A DNA stretch of 64,000 nt from Ambrosia x helenae. Lineage: Eukaryota > Streptophyta > Magnoliopsida > Asterales > Asteraceae. Position 1 is the stretch's first letter. Each line of letters begins with the position of its first letter. The stretch is taken from NCBI GenBank assembly GCA_030844895.1, contig CM061231.1, forward strand, positions 27,289,149 to 27,353,148. Reading direction: 5' to 3'. Positions 21,981-32,664 of this stretch are shown in pieces. The notes beneath the pieces are model-generated. The model did no database searches and was not told the DNA's origin. It saw nothing but the letters and a program-made list of their open reading frames with translations. The position numbers and the translations under genes were made by a program.

Positions 21981-23884
21981 TAAGACTAAGCGGAGTGGGG
22001 CGGGAGAGGGGGCGGGAAGGGGGGGAATACCGCCGCAATATAGGCGTGGAAGTGGCGTGGGGGGGGGGGGGGCGGGAATGATCTCACCGGCGTGGGGGGG
22101 GGGGGGAGTGATCCCACGTGGCATCATGCTATTGGACCATCTATGCATTGCAACGGTCACTTAAAAAAAAAAAAATTAAAATTCCAACGGTATAAAATGC
22201 AACGGTCAAAAAAAAAAAAAAAAATTATAAATTACCCCCATTTCACTACAAAACACCCACTTTAACCAAATTTTATACAATTTTCAACCAAATTTTATAC
22301 ACTTTTCATCCAAATTTTATACACTTCCTCAACCAACAATGAACCCATACAACCGAGACTTCGACCCGAACAACCCATACGCGTACGTCCCAAACCCGAA
22401 TACACCACCGGTTCACCCGATCCCAAACCGTCCACCCCATCCTTCACCTTGTCCCGACTACGCCGGTTATGCCGGTTTTATTAGTGGCCAAATTTATCCG
22501 AATTTCCCATTCAATGATTCTCTCGTTCCTTCACAACTTCCTTTAACCCAAACCGTACCCGAAACACAACCCCAAAATGTCGCGGGATCATCTTCGGGTA
22601 AAAACCCCCCTCCAAAAAGAAGTCACAGGAGGAAGACGGCGGAAGAGAAAGCATTAGCCGCCGCTAACCGCCAACCACTTAAGTGGACACCCCAAGAAGA
22701 GCTTGCATTAACCAAAGCGTGGATTAGCGAGTCCGAAAAAGAGCAAGGTATTTGTAATAAATTTTTTAACATGAAAATTTTTTTTATAATATTACTAATA
22801 TTTTTTTTTTTTTTTTGTAGGAACAAGTCGCCACAAAAACGACTTCTGGGACGACATCAACAAAGTGTTCCATGTGTTGATGGAAAAAGACTTCTATCGA
22901 GCAAACGATAGTCTCTCGTCCAAGTGGACAGAGATAAACAGGGCAATGAACGCGTTTCACCCGCATTATTATCACGCAAGAAACAATCCAAGAAGCGGTG
23001 AAACGGACACTGACAGCCTGAGCCGGTCGCTACAAGCGTATCGTCTCGAAACCGGGCTCGAATTCAAGTTTCTTCATTGTTGGGAAGTCGCCAAGAACCA
23101 TTCAAGATGGGCGTTCGTCCCCACTGCAAGCAACTCCGCAAAAAGGTCGAAAACAGGATCGTCAAGAAACCGTCAAACTGATCCTGAAAACGTAGAAGCC
23201 GTTAATTTGGATGATGACGAGTTTGAAGAGGAATTGAGTCGCCCACCCGGTAGAGATAAGTCAAAAAAGAGGGCGCAAAAATCTACTGCCTCAGGTTCGG
23301 GTTCTGGATCAACCGGCGCTTACAGCGCTGACTTGCAAGATTTAAATGCCACCATGATTCAGTTCAATACGATTCAAGAAAAAATGCTCGAGGAGAAAAA
23401 AAATATTCGCGAGGCGTTTGAAAAAAAATTGACTATGAAAGAGCGCAAATTGTCTATCAGAGAGCAGCGCGAAAAACGCGAGGATTTGAAATTCCTCGCC
23501 ATGAACACCGACCATATGCAAGGGCCGGAGTTAGAGATGACGCTTCAAATGAAGCGTGATATTATCGAAAAATATAATCTGAACTGATTTGTTAGTTTTT
23601 AATTCTTTTCGGTTTTATTGTATTTTTTTTAATTTTCTAGGTTTTTTTTTGTATTTTTCTAGGTTTGTTATTAATAAAAAATATTTATTATTATTATTGT
23701 TTTATATAACAAAGTTAAAAAAAAAAAAGAAAAATAAAATGCCACATGGCACTTCCCCCCACATCTTCCCCCCCCCCCCTTCCACTCCCCACAATTATTT
23801 TCCCCCCCACAAGGGCCCCACAAGTGCCACATGGCGCTTCCCCCCACCTCTTCCCCCCCCCCCCCACCACTCCTTATAGTCTAA
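21981..23884 (+). mobile_element. PIF/Harbinger non-autonomous element, ORF1-only, copy 2 (intact gene)
   Basis: The body 21984-23881 (1898 bp) is flanked by TAA at 21981-21983 and 23882-23884. The left terminus is GACTAAGCGGAGTGG and the reverse complement of the right terminus is GACTATAAGGAGTGG. Subterminal G-rich (left) and C-rich (right) tracts mirror each other, for example GGCGTGGGGGGGG against CCCCCCCCCCACC. The words CCACATGGC and CAAGTGCCACATGGCGCTTC are repeated near the right end. It carries one intact ORF1-type gene and no DDE transposase. Confidence 0.9.
22339..23587 (+). CDS. PIF/Harbinger ORF1 protein: SANT/Myb-like with NAM-associated C-terminal domain
   Basis: Probable DNA-binding accessory protein of a PIF/Harbinger transposon. 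Exon 1 is 22339-22747, the intron 22748-22820 (GTATTT..TTTTTGTAG), and exon 2 22821-23587. Together they give 391 aa with no stop. The N-terminal ~90 residues are Pro/Asn/Tyr-rich. A basic stretch (KRSHRRKTAEEKALAAANRQ) resembles a nuclear signal. The trihelix/SANT-like region follows (WTPQEELALTKAWISESE, FWDDINKVFHVLMEKDFYRA, DSLSSKWTEINRAMNAFHPH). The C-terminal NAM-associated part has FKFLHCWEVAKNHSRWAFVP, an acidic stretch and a long charged coiled coil ending KRDIIEKYNLN. The start is the first ATG of the element. The partner transposase is absent, so any mobility would need one supplied from elsewhere. Confidence 0.87.
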
Positions 23885-24019
23885 CAAACACCGCTGTTCA
23901 AAACGCTCGGAGCTTGTCGATCGCTCGTCGCTTGTTTGAAATTTCCTCAAAAATTGCTCGCTTGATTTTCTGCTTAGTTGTAAATGAGCCGATCGGCTCG
24001 GCTCATGAACAGCCCTAGT
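23885..24019. mobile_element. Short hAT-like MITE remnant
   Basis: CGCTGTTCAAAACGCTCGGA near 23892 and the complement of CGGCTCATGAACAGCCCTA near 24000-24018 look like inverted ends of the common plant hAT family TAGGGCTGTTCA. The left end is imperfect and I find no matching 8-bp duplication. Confidence 0.4.
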
Positions 24020-24892
24020 AACTAATCGTGTTAACGGGCGCGCGTTACGTGACGCCCGATAGCTTTTCATGACCTATATCAAAACTTGAGACAAAACAAA
24101 ACCTCAATCATTGAAATCAAATATTTATATTGAAACTCGAGAATCGTATGTAACAACAAACATCTTCAATCACAATGGCTTACATATATCCGTTAATTCA
24201 AAGTTTTCTATACACACAATCTCGAGTCTAAAACAAATACTAACACGATACAAATTCCCAGCCGTGTAATCTAAGAACGCCTATAAACTATCGTAGCTAG
24301 TGCAACTGCCAAAGTATGAAACTGCAACAGTTAACGTAACACGGGTGAAACTCGGTCACATGATCAGTCTACTTGTCATCTTCGTTAGGTATAAAGATCC
24401 CGTCTTCTGAGTAGTTAGATACCAAGTTGATCACATATGCTCCACTCGGATTATTTTCCTTTAAGTGAGGATGTCACATATGCTCCCCTAGGATTGTTAC
24501 TATTGTTACGTGTGTGTTCTTTAACTATCAATGCTTGATAAAGCAAATCCAGTCAAAAATCTTCGCTGCCACATATGCTCCACTTGAATTAGAGTTATCA
24601 ATCTATAGACATCCAAAACAAAAGAACATTTGCAAGAGTTAGATGAAAACACACAAAAGCAATGAAAGACTAAATAATGAGAAAAATAATAAAACACACT
24701 AACCTTAAGCAAACTCATTGTTCATTTTGCGTTCTTGAACAACAACTTGCTATATTGTTGTTGTAGCCTTTGTGTGACATCCGTCCCTTTTAATTTTTTT
24801 AACAATATTACAACTTTAGTCCTCTTCGTATTTTAGCATTTACAAGTTCGATCCTTAAACTTTCGATTATTTTAAATTAAAAGACTTTTAGT
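24020..24892. other. Repeat-like DNA without a gene
   Basis: Contains several copies of CACATATGCTCCAC/CCCCT-like phrases (~24430-24580) and looks like retroelement non-coding sequence. No coding capacity is recognised. Confidence 0.4.
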
Positions 24893-26206
24893 AATACTAA
24901 ACATTCCTAGAATGATGGAGGGCTAGGGGTATCTAGGTTGCAGAGTATGAGGAGGTTTCTATGGGCTGGTACGGCTGAAGGGAATAAGATAGCGTGGGTT
25001 GCTTGGGATGTTATCACAAAATCAAAGAATGATGGAGGGCTAGGGGTATCTAGGTTGCAGAGTACCAATGAAGCTTTACTTCTCAAATGGGTGTGGAGAT
25101 TTAAAAGTGAAGGAAATAGCTTATGGAAGACGATTGTTCAAGGCTGCCATGGTTCTAATAGGCTTTGGGGGATGCTTCCTTGTAACTTAAATTCGAAAGG
25201 TTGCTGGAAAGAAATCGCAAAAATTGGGGAAAAAAGAATGAATAACGGGAGAAATCTCTCTAGCTATTTCACCAGTTCAGTCGGGGATGGTAAGTCGGTT
25301 ACGTTTTGGGGCGATAAGTGGTTAGGTAATGAGCCGTTACGTACTCGTTTTCCTAACCTCTTTCGGTTAGAAAGGAAGAAGTGGGCGGTTATTGCTGAAA
25401 GAGTTATAGACAATAATGGGGTAAAGGTGATGAATTGGGATTGGCGGCACGATCCTAACTCTTACGAAGAAGTGACAGAGCTTTTCGAGTTGTTGGGGGA
25501 GATTTATGGTTACTCTTGGGGTATTGGCAACGATAACTGGTACTGGGAAGGGGATAAAACTCGGATCTTTTCTGTTAAAAGCGCTAAAATGTTGTTAAAC
25601 AGTGTGGCTCCGACAGGTACTCAGCAACTTATTGATTGGCGATGTTGGTCTCCTCTTAAATGCAGAATTTTCGTTTGGCGAGCAGCTCTAGACAGGATAC
25701 CCACGAAGACAAATTTGGTTTAGAGAGGAGTGAATTTGGATAATGAACGCTGCATTTTTTGTGACTCGGCTGCAGAAGATTCGTTGCACGTGTTCACAGG
25801 TTGTTGTTATTCTTTTGAAGTTTGGTCCAGGCTAGAATCTTGGTGCAGGTTAGCCCCATCAGTTCTGTTTGGGGTTGAAGACTTACTTCGTCTGCAGGCT
25901 TATCAAAATAAAAGCAAGAAAGAAGGCCGTGTGTTACAAGGAATCGTTTATACCGCTATGTGGTCGCTGTGGATTGAACGGAACGCGAGAATATTTAATA
26001 ACAAGAAGAGGAAAGCTGTGGAATTAGTTGAGAATATCAAAATTTTGTCGTTTTTTTGGCTGCGTAATAGATCCAAGTATAAATCTTTAGATTGGAAAAA
26101 TTGGTGTACATATCCATTAGACTTGATGTAATGCGGTTTCCCCTCTTGGGTCCTTATTTTGAGGGCGCTTGAGGTGGCGTTTTTTTGGTTAATGAAGTTT
26201 ACTTTT

Positions 26207-26242
<36 letters not shown>

Positions 26243-26253
26243 TAAACATTCCT
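24893..26253 (+). mobile_element. 5'-truncated LINE with 16-bp target-site duplication and poly-A tail
   Basis: The body 24909-26237 lies between AATACTAAACATTCCT at 24893-24908 and 26238-26253. It ends in a ~30-bp A-run (26209-26239). Only the 3' third of a plant LINE is present. The first 38 bp (24909-24947) duplicate 25026-25063 of the element itself, a rearrangement at the 5' junction. Confidence 0.92.
24938..26131 (+). pseudogene. LINE ORF2 C-terminal part with zf-RVT domain, one stop
   Basis: Downstream portion of a LINE reverse-transcriptase protein. The maturase-like region has MRRFLWAGTAEGNKIAWVAW, GGLGVSRLQSTNEALLLKWV and GDGKSVTFWGDKWLG. It is followed by the zinc-binding reverse-transcriptase domain (WSPLKCRIFVWRAALDRIPT, RCIFCDSAAEDSLHVFTGC). 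The reading frame is broken by one TAG at 25721-25723 and continues in the same frame to a stop at 26129-26131. The upstream endonuclease and catalytic RT are missing because of truncation. The small number of lesions suggests a fairly recent insertion. Confidence 0.9.
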
Positions 26254-26496
26254 CTTGAAGAATGGCTACGATTTAGGCGTTAAACATTTAAGGATTTCAA
26301 GACATAAAAGCTGAGAGCTTTTAAAGGTTATAAAGTTTATCTACGGTTAAAGTTTTTAAGTTTGTTAAAGGTTGATAAGAAAATATATATTTTTAAGCAT
26401 AATTAACAAAATTAACTCAAGGGACTAATGTTGTTAAAATGGAAACTTTTAAACCTGACCCTCCCTCTCTCTCCTGGTCCCGATTTTTCCGGTTGG
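26254..26496. other. Short unannotated interval between LINE and solo LTR
   Basis: AT-rich interval. The last ~40 bp (CCCTCTCTCTCCTGGTCCCG) continue on the far side of the LTR at 29135 as one interrupted sequence. Confidence 0.5.
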
Positions 26497-29134
26497 CGAC
26501 CAATGTCACAACCCGACCAAGGTGGGCCCGGTCGGAATACAGATGGTTACCAAAACATCACGCAATGCAAGCAAACAGCGGAAGCAACGTATATAATACT
26601 ATATTTTATAATTAACTATAACTGTTTACATTTCTAAATACCGTACATTCTCTAATACAAGTAGTTCGGGTAATATCTAAGGTTCTCGCTTGACTTCTGA
26701 TTCGTCCGCCAGGGATACTCCGAGTCGTAGCTGCTCCATCCTTCCAACTCAGACAGGTACCTGAACACATGCTTAATGGTTTTGGGTCAGCGATTACGCT
26801 GGTGAGTCCGTGCGTTAGTTTAAAAGGGTTTTTAATAAGGTTATCATTTCAAAAGCAAGTTCATAAAGTTTACACAGTTCAACATATGGTGATGTACAAG
26901 CGACACCTCAAACCTAACACGGAATCTATCTACTGCCATTATAGATTCTCCTGGCAAAATACATGTCACAACGGCCCGCAGGCCTCAGTGGAGGGTTTTC
27001 CGGGCTTCCGGATTCACTGTGTGTGGGGGTTTCCCCAAATAGCGCTACCCACATATTAAGTGACCCAATCCCTGGGTTAATGAGTGTCGGTATGGTTATT
27101 CGGCAGCTACTATCTTGTCACATCAAACAGTTTATCAAAAGGAAGCATGCATTCACCCCAAAACGTTTATAAAAGCAAAAAGTGGGGAGGTTCATGGGAC
27201 TCACCTGGAAGCAATGCATACGCATAGTTTATAGTCACCACAGCGTCTGACATCTCGTACGGCTATACTCCTAGTAGAATCCTAAGTCGACAACATTATT
27301 AGTCTTTAGTTCTCTTGGTCGTGGTTACGCGTGGGGACGAGCACGAGCGTATGGTTTGTTATTTATATATGTCTCCTTTTATATCCTTTGTCCAAAGTTT
27401 ATGTCCGAGACTTAGTTGACGAGTCCCTGATCTAACGTCTACTTCTAGTCGAGTCCATATTCTAATTGTCGCATATTCTAGTCTATGTCACTAATCCGGG
27501 TATACATGTTATGTCATCTTATTGTTATTACTTCCAATGCGTCGAGTCTAATGTCTTTAATATTAATGGTTCGCCTTTAGTCCATATGTCTGAATCTTAA
27601 GTCTCATTAAGGTGATTGTCCAAGTTAACGATCTAAACGTCCAAGTCTAATTGTCAAGTATATTATCTAAGTGTTATTGATTAATATCGCTACTATGGTT
27701 CCTTCCAACATATATGATTGTAAGGTATACTTTGGCGAGTTTATGTAACGGTATTATATAAATAGTAAGGTGTCCAAATGTCGAGTCCGAAGCTTGGGTA
27801 TACATGCCTAATATTCGAAGTCTCAATACTATAAGTTACTATCCGTTCCACTATGTATATATGTTTATACTTTTTAGTTCAAGTCGGTTTATCGCTACGT
27901 CTGAACCAATAGTCCAATGTCCAAGCTCTACATGTTGGTTCCATAACTATTATTCAAAGTCCCAAGTTACCTAATCCATACGACTAGTCCAAAGGTCCAA
28001 GTTATCAAGTACCGAGTCTATAGTTAACATCTATTTCTATCAAGCTAATGCTCCAATCACTCCAATGTTCAAGTCCATGTCTCAAATAATAATGTTCAAA
28101 GGGTCCGAAATCGTTAATGTGCTCGTCAAGTCCCACACGCTAAATATATATATAGATAACTATAATAGTCTAACTGTCGAGTTCAGTTATACCTATCGCT
28201 CATCTTTGGCTCGGGTTTGACCCGGTTGACTGACTCGTTGACTGAGTTGACTTTCATTGACCGCTCCTGGACTCGCCTTTAACCCGAACCCCTGACCCGA
28301 TAATAATCCAACAACATCAACCATCTTCCATTTCTGAGAACAACCACCGCCACCACCGCCTGTGACCACCGCTGCTCAACACCTCGAAACCATCACCACC
28401 GCCATAACAGCCACCACTCGACACCACCACAGACCCTCTGTTTCAAACCACCTAACAGTAACATCATCAGACATCATCATCATCGTCACAAAACCCACAG
28501 ATTATTATCGAAACATAGAAAGGGGCGGGTTGGGGTTTTACCTCGGAGATCGGGTCAGGCCTGATCGGAACCCACATCACCATCGTCGTCTTCATCTTCT
28601 TCCATGACTCTCTTTCTCTCTCTCTTTGGTTTCAGATCTGATGAAGTAGGTGGGATGGGAATCGTATGGTGTGAGAGGGCGGCTCCACCGTGCTCCGCCG
28701 TGGATGCCGGAGCCTCGCCGGAGGTGGAGGAGACCTCCGGCTCCTTTCTATCTCTAGCTCTTTCCCTTTCTAACTCTCTGTTATATGTGTGTGTGTTTAT
28801 GAGATGGAGAACACACAGATGTACATATGTGTGTTGTTTTTATAAAGCAAAAAGGAAATGGGTGGCACCAAGAGGGGAGGACAAGTGTCCTCTCCCTTGG
28901 TGACTCACCCGCTCCGTTCGGGTGCGGGTTAGGTTCGTTAATGCGTTTTAACTCGGTCCTGTAAGCGTATTATAATAATATTGTTTATATTATTCGGTTC
29001 GGTTTTCAATTCCGTACGTAATCGTCTTGTTTAATATATTACTTCTAATATTTATTTGGTTACTATTTATTTATTATAAAACGGTACTAAAGCGCGAAAA
29101 TTTTTAGGGGTCGGTGTCGGGTTGTTACAACCAA
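26497..29134. mobile_element. Solo LTR, 2.63 kb, TSD ACCAA
   Basis: 26502-29129 begins TGTCACAACCCGACC and ends GGTGTCGGGTTGTTACA, giving short inverted termini (TGT..ACA). It is flanked by ACCAA at 26497-26501 and 29130-29134. No protein-coding retroelement sequence lies inside and no second LTR follows. The length suggests a large Ty3/gypsy-type family, which is inference. The stretch at 28330-28900 is CCACC-rich and contains a CT-repeat, but I see no convincing gene there. Confidence 0.85.
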
Positions 29135-30298
29135 ACTCCGACGGCCATGTCCGGCCACAATTAAAAACCGGTTTTATTAACCCTTTAATCCATTTTAATG
29201 CTTGTTTGGACCTTCTCCATCAGCTTCGAGACGTTTGGACTGAAAGATATACTTTTTAATCGCGTTAATAACGGACAATCATAAGGTTTGGTGGGGTAAC
29301 CGTCACCCATTAAAAACCCATCAAAGCTCGATGTTCCAAACCAAAAATCTATAAATTGTTCATTCCAATACATTCACCAACCTTTACACGACTTAAACCC
29401 ACTTTAATAATGTTCAAGTCGTAACCAGAAGGCTTCTTAATCTGCTCATATGTTCGATTCGATTGTCTTTGTTATCGGTCCTAAACACATTGTAAGTCCC
29501 ACTTTTCTTATTGTCGTTTTGATCTTTAGTCTATCATCTTCGAAAGCCCTATGAAAAGCGAGGCTATTATTATTAAGTTGAAGGTATTAAGAATTAGGGT
29601 TAAGGTTTGAACGTTTTGGGGAAGAACATCACTATTTGGGTATTGCATAAATATTATTATTAATCAAATATTTCAACAAATTAACATATGGTGGAGTGGT
29701 TGATTGCTTTCCAATTAAGCATTGAATTGTAAGGAGCCGAGTTTTGGATGTATATAAATAATAAAATACTTAGAAATTTCATAATAAATTCATTTTGATC
29801 AAAAACTCATCAAAATTTAGGAGTAATATTTTGACACCATAAAGAAATTATCAAAAATTTATTTTATGGAAAATATTTTATTTTTATTTTTATTGATTTA
29901 AATTGTTTTAATTATATTTAATTAATTAAAATTTCATTTTATATGATTTTAATACCAAAATTTTAGTAGAATTTTTACTGTACATCATAAACTTAATCCT
30001 AAATTATTTGACCATAAATGATTAATTTTTGTAGATTTCTCTATTTTTAATCATGATTTAAATTCAATAAATCACTTGTAAATACAATTAAATTGAGAAA
30101 AAATATGAAAAAAATATTTTCACTATTTTTCATCAAAAAGTATTTATTTTTCACAAAAATATCATTTTTAAAGCATATATTGTATTTTAGTTGTATTTTT
30201 GATTGACTAGGAGTTATAAAACAATTATTATCGCATAATATTTAATTTATGGTTTATAAAATTTATTTTTATAAAATTTGTTTGTACGTTTGTTTCAG
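29135..30298. other. AT-rich DNA without a gene
   Basis: 29700-30290 is very AT-rich (TTATTTT/AAAATATT-type). It looks like intronic or decayed repeat sequence leading into the orphan kinase exon at 30299. Confidence 0.5.
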
Positions 30299-30370
30299 CA
30301 ACCTATCTGGTCTTGGCCTATTTGGTAACTTAGGCTATCAGCTTACAAGTTTGACATCATTAACCAACTT
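30299..30370 (+). pseudogene. Orphan 72-bp LRR exon copied from a STRUBBELIG-like kinase
   Basis: It matches exon 3 (41165-41236) of the kinase gene 11 kb downstream at 69 of 72 positions, including GGCTATCAGCTTACAAGTTT. It keeps an upstream TTGTTTCAG acceptor and a downstream GTAAGT donor. No neighbouring exons are found on either side, so it is a fragment or the only survivor of a second gene copy. Confidence 0.88.
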
Positions 30371-30662
30371 GTAAGTAGAAATGTCATAATGCCAATGACA
30401 TCATTATGTTTGTGTGGATGACATCTTACTTGTCACCTCCTCCTATCATATGATTCTTTTGAGAGCATTCTAATGTTCAATCTGTGGAGAGTGCATATGC
30501 ATGCACACTTGTTGGACATCATACGAGATATCGGGTCTCGTGAAATCCAGGTACTGAAGAGCACCCGCTAAGCTGCGAGAGAGAGAGAGTATGGTCATGA
30601 AATCGTGTACCTGAAGAGGCGCTCAGTTTGACACTTGTGTCAACTGGCGTCGCAACCGGGTT

Positions 30663-30952
30663 GCAAGTGTGACACCCAGGAAAATCGCACATCGGTCGTG
30701 GCCAGGAGAGTTCCTTGGTTCATAAGTAATGTCTTGTCTCTTAAATCACCAATGCGTTTTGGGGCTTAATGTTAGTGGATGAGAGGAGAACTCCACAGTT
30801 AAGCGTGCTATGGTGGGAGCAGTATCAGGAGGGTGACCTCCTAGGAAGTCTCCACGGGGTAACCTAAAACAAATCCGTGAGCTCTAGATGGGTAACCCAT
30901 CGGGGCAAAGCGGACAATATTGGTAGTGAAAGGGGTCGGATGTTACAGCAAG
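30663..30952 (+). mobile_element. Cassandra-type TRIM solo LTR, TSD GCAAG
   Basis: 30668-30947 (280 bp) begins TGTGACACCC and ends GGATGTTACA. It is flanked by GCAAG at 30663-30667 and 30948-30952. It contains a 5S-rRNA-like segment and the motif GCGGACAATATTG, both characteristic of Cassandra LTRs (terminal-repeat retrotransposons in miniature). It interrupts the copia reading frame, which resumes exactly across the duplication. Confidence 0.92.
30788..30856 (+). ncRNA. 5S-rRNA-like domain inside the Cassandra LTR
   Basis: AGAACTCCACAGTTAAGCGT, a short variable part, then GGAGGGTGACCTCCTAGGAA and GTC follow the order of plant 5S rRNA (its internal promoter and 3' half). It is part of the element, not a functional ribosomal 5S gene. 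Cassandra LTRs are known to carry such pol III sequences. Confidence 0.8.
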
Positions 30953-32664
30953 ATTGCATACCCGCGCGATGTATGATATCACCAGCATAGGTTTGTTGGG
31001 AAAGAAACATGTGGTTGTCGTTGCGTTTAACCGAAATACCCAAAAAGTAACTGAGAAGGCCAAGGTCTTTCATTGCGAACTCTGCTGCAAGCCTGGTCAA
31101 AAGTTGCGTACGCAATTGAGAGGAGGAGATGACAAGTAGGATGTCATCCACATAGAGAAGAAGATATGCAGTATCATGTCCCTGTCGTAAGGTGAAAAGG
31201 GAGGCGTCACACTGACTGTGATGAAACCCTAGAGTATGAACATAGTCGGTAAACCGCTGGTACCATGCTCTAGGTGCCTGCTTAAGTCCATAAAGAGACT
31301 TCTTGAGAGAACAAACATAGTCTGGAAAAAATCTGTCATGAAATCCCTTATGCTCATGCATATAAGCTGTCTCATTGAAATTGCCATGTAAGAACGCATT
31401 AGTAATGTCCAGTTGATAAACATCCCAACCCTGAGAAAGTGCTATGGATAGAACTGTGCGTATGGTAGCAGGTTTAACCACAGGACTAAATATCTCTCCA
31501 CAATCCACCCCAACCTTTTGAAGTCGACCGTCACAGACTAATCTTGCTTTATACCTTTCTAATGTCCTATCAGACCGAAATTTATGTTTAAATAACCACA
31601 TGCTGCGAATGACATTCATGTGAGGTTGTCTAGCACAAATTCCCATGTGCTATTTCTAATAAGAGCATGATATTCCGTAGACATAGCGGAGTACCATTCC
31701 GATATAGTAAGGGCCTCAACGGGGGTTTTGGGAATGGGCACAATTTTGGGTGTATTGGTGGTTGTATGGAGGTTAAATTGTTTCTTTGGTTTATGGATTC
31801 CACTCATTGACCGAGTGTGGATAGTACGGTGAGTGAAAGGTTGAGGGGTTGAGGGGGCGTTGGGTTGGTGAGGTGGGTTGGTGTCGTGTTGGGCCCATTG
31901 GTCAGGTTGGCTGGGAGGTTGGGCCTGATTGGGCTGGGTAGACGGTGGCTGGGTGGCGTGAGGTGGAGTGGGACTGGTAGGGTGTTGGGCCTGGGCAATG
32001 GGCTGGGCGGTTTGTTGGTTGGATTGAGGCTGGGACTGGAAGTGGATGACGGGCTAATGGGATTAATTGGTTGTGGGCCGGTGACAGAAGTGGGGCCTGT
32101 AGTGTGTACATGAAGCCAGAGATGGGCGGGAAGAGGATCAGTGAGGAAATCATATTTTGGTGGAGGGTTGATGGTATTGGCGAATGGGAATGTGGTTTCA
32201 TTAAAGGCGACGTGTTGTGAAATGATGAGTTGATTGGTTTGAAGGTGTAGGCATTTATATCCTCTATGGGAAGGAGGATAGCCAAGGAAGACACACGGGT
32301 GGGATCGGTTGTCAAGTTTGTGAATGGTGGTTGAAGGTCTAAGCGGGTAGCAAAGGCATTCGAACACTCGAAGGTGTTCGTATGTGGGTGTTTATTTGTA
32401 TAATAGTCCGGTTGGTGTTGTTTGTTCGGTAGGTTTAGAAGGTAGGATATTTAATAGGTATGTGGCAGTTTCAGCGACATGGTGCCGAAGGTGTGTGGGA
32501 AGGGAAGCATGGGCCAACAAGGTGCGGACCATGTTGTTGATGGTGCGAATTTTCCCCTCGGCTTTGCCGTTTTGGGAGGAAGTGTGAGGGTACGACAAAC
32601 GATATAAAATGCCGTTAGTGCTAAAAAAAGGTTTGGAAGGAGGAGTTAACATATTCGCGACCAT

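Larger units (their letters stand above)
30440..32664 (-). pseudogene. Ty1/copia polyprotein fragment (integrase end to RT/RNase H start)
   Basis: Read on the minus strand. 32664-32392 is the integrase core end (YPHTSSQNGKAEGKIRTINN). 32367-31804 is the integrase C-terminal region (MFECLCYPLRPS, HPCVFLGYPPSHRGYKCL) followed by a Pro/Thr-rich linker. 31807-31616 encodes ALTISEWYSAMSTEYHALI. 31640-30953 is the reverse transcriptase (KARLVCDGRLQKVGVDCGEI, YQLDITNAFLHGN, KSLYGLKQAPRAWYQRFTDY, LLLYVDDILLV with the YVDD box). After an inserted Cassandra LTR it resumes at 30667 with CNPVATPVDTSVKL, then LAGALQYLDFTRPDISYDVQ to about 30445. There are stops and frameshifts at several points. No LTRs of its own are found, so both ends are truncated. 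Confidence 0.9.

Noticed and set aside
28362..28903. Two open frames within the 26.5-29.1 kb LTR as a gene
   Set aside because: They are low-complexity translations of CCACC and CT repeats with no domain, inside a solo LTR.
30788..30856. A ribosomal 5S RNA gene
   Set aside because: The 5S-like sequence is incomplete, embedded in a TG..CA element with a target duplication, and not in a tandem 5S array. It is the Cassandra LTR domain.
31865..32113. Gly/Val-rich plus-strand frame as a protein
   Set aside because: It is the antisense shadow of the Pro/Thr-rich linker of the copia polyprotein.
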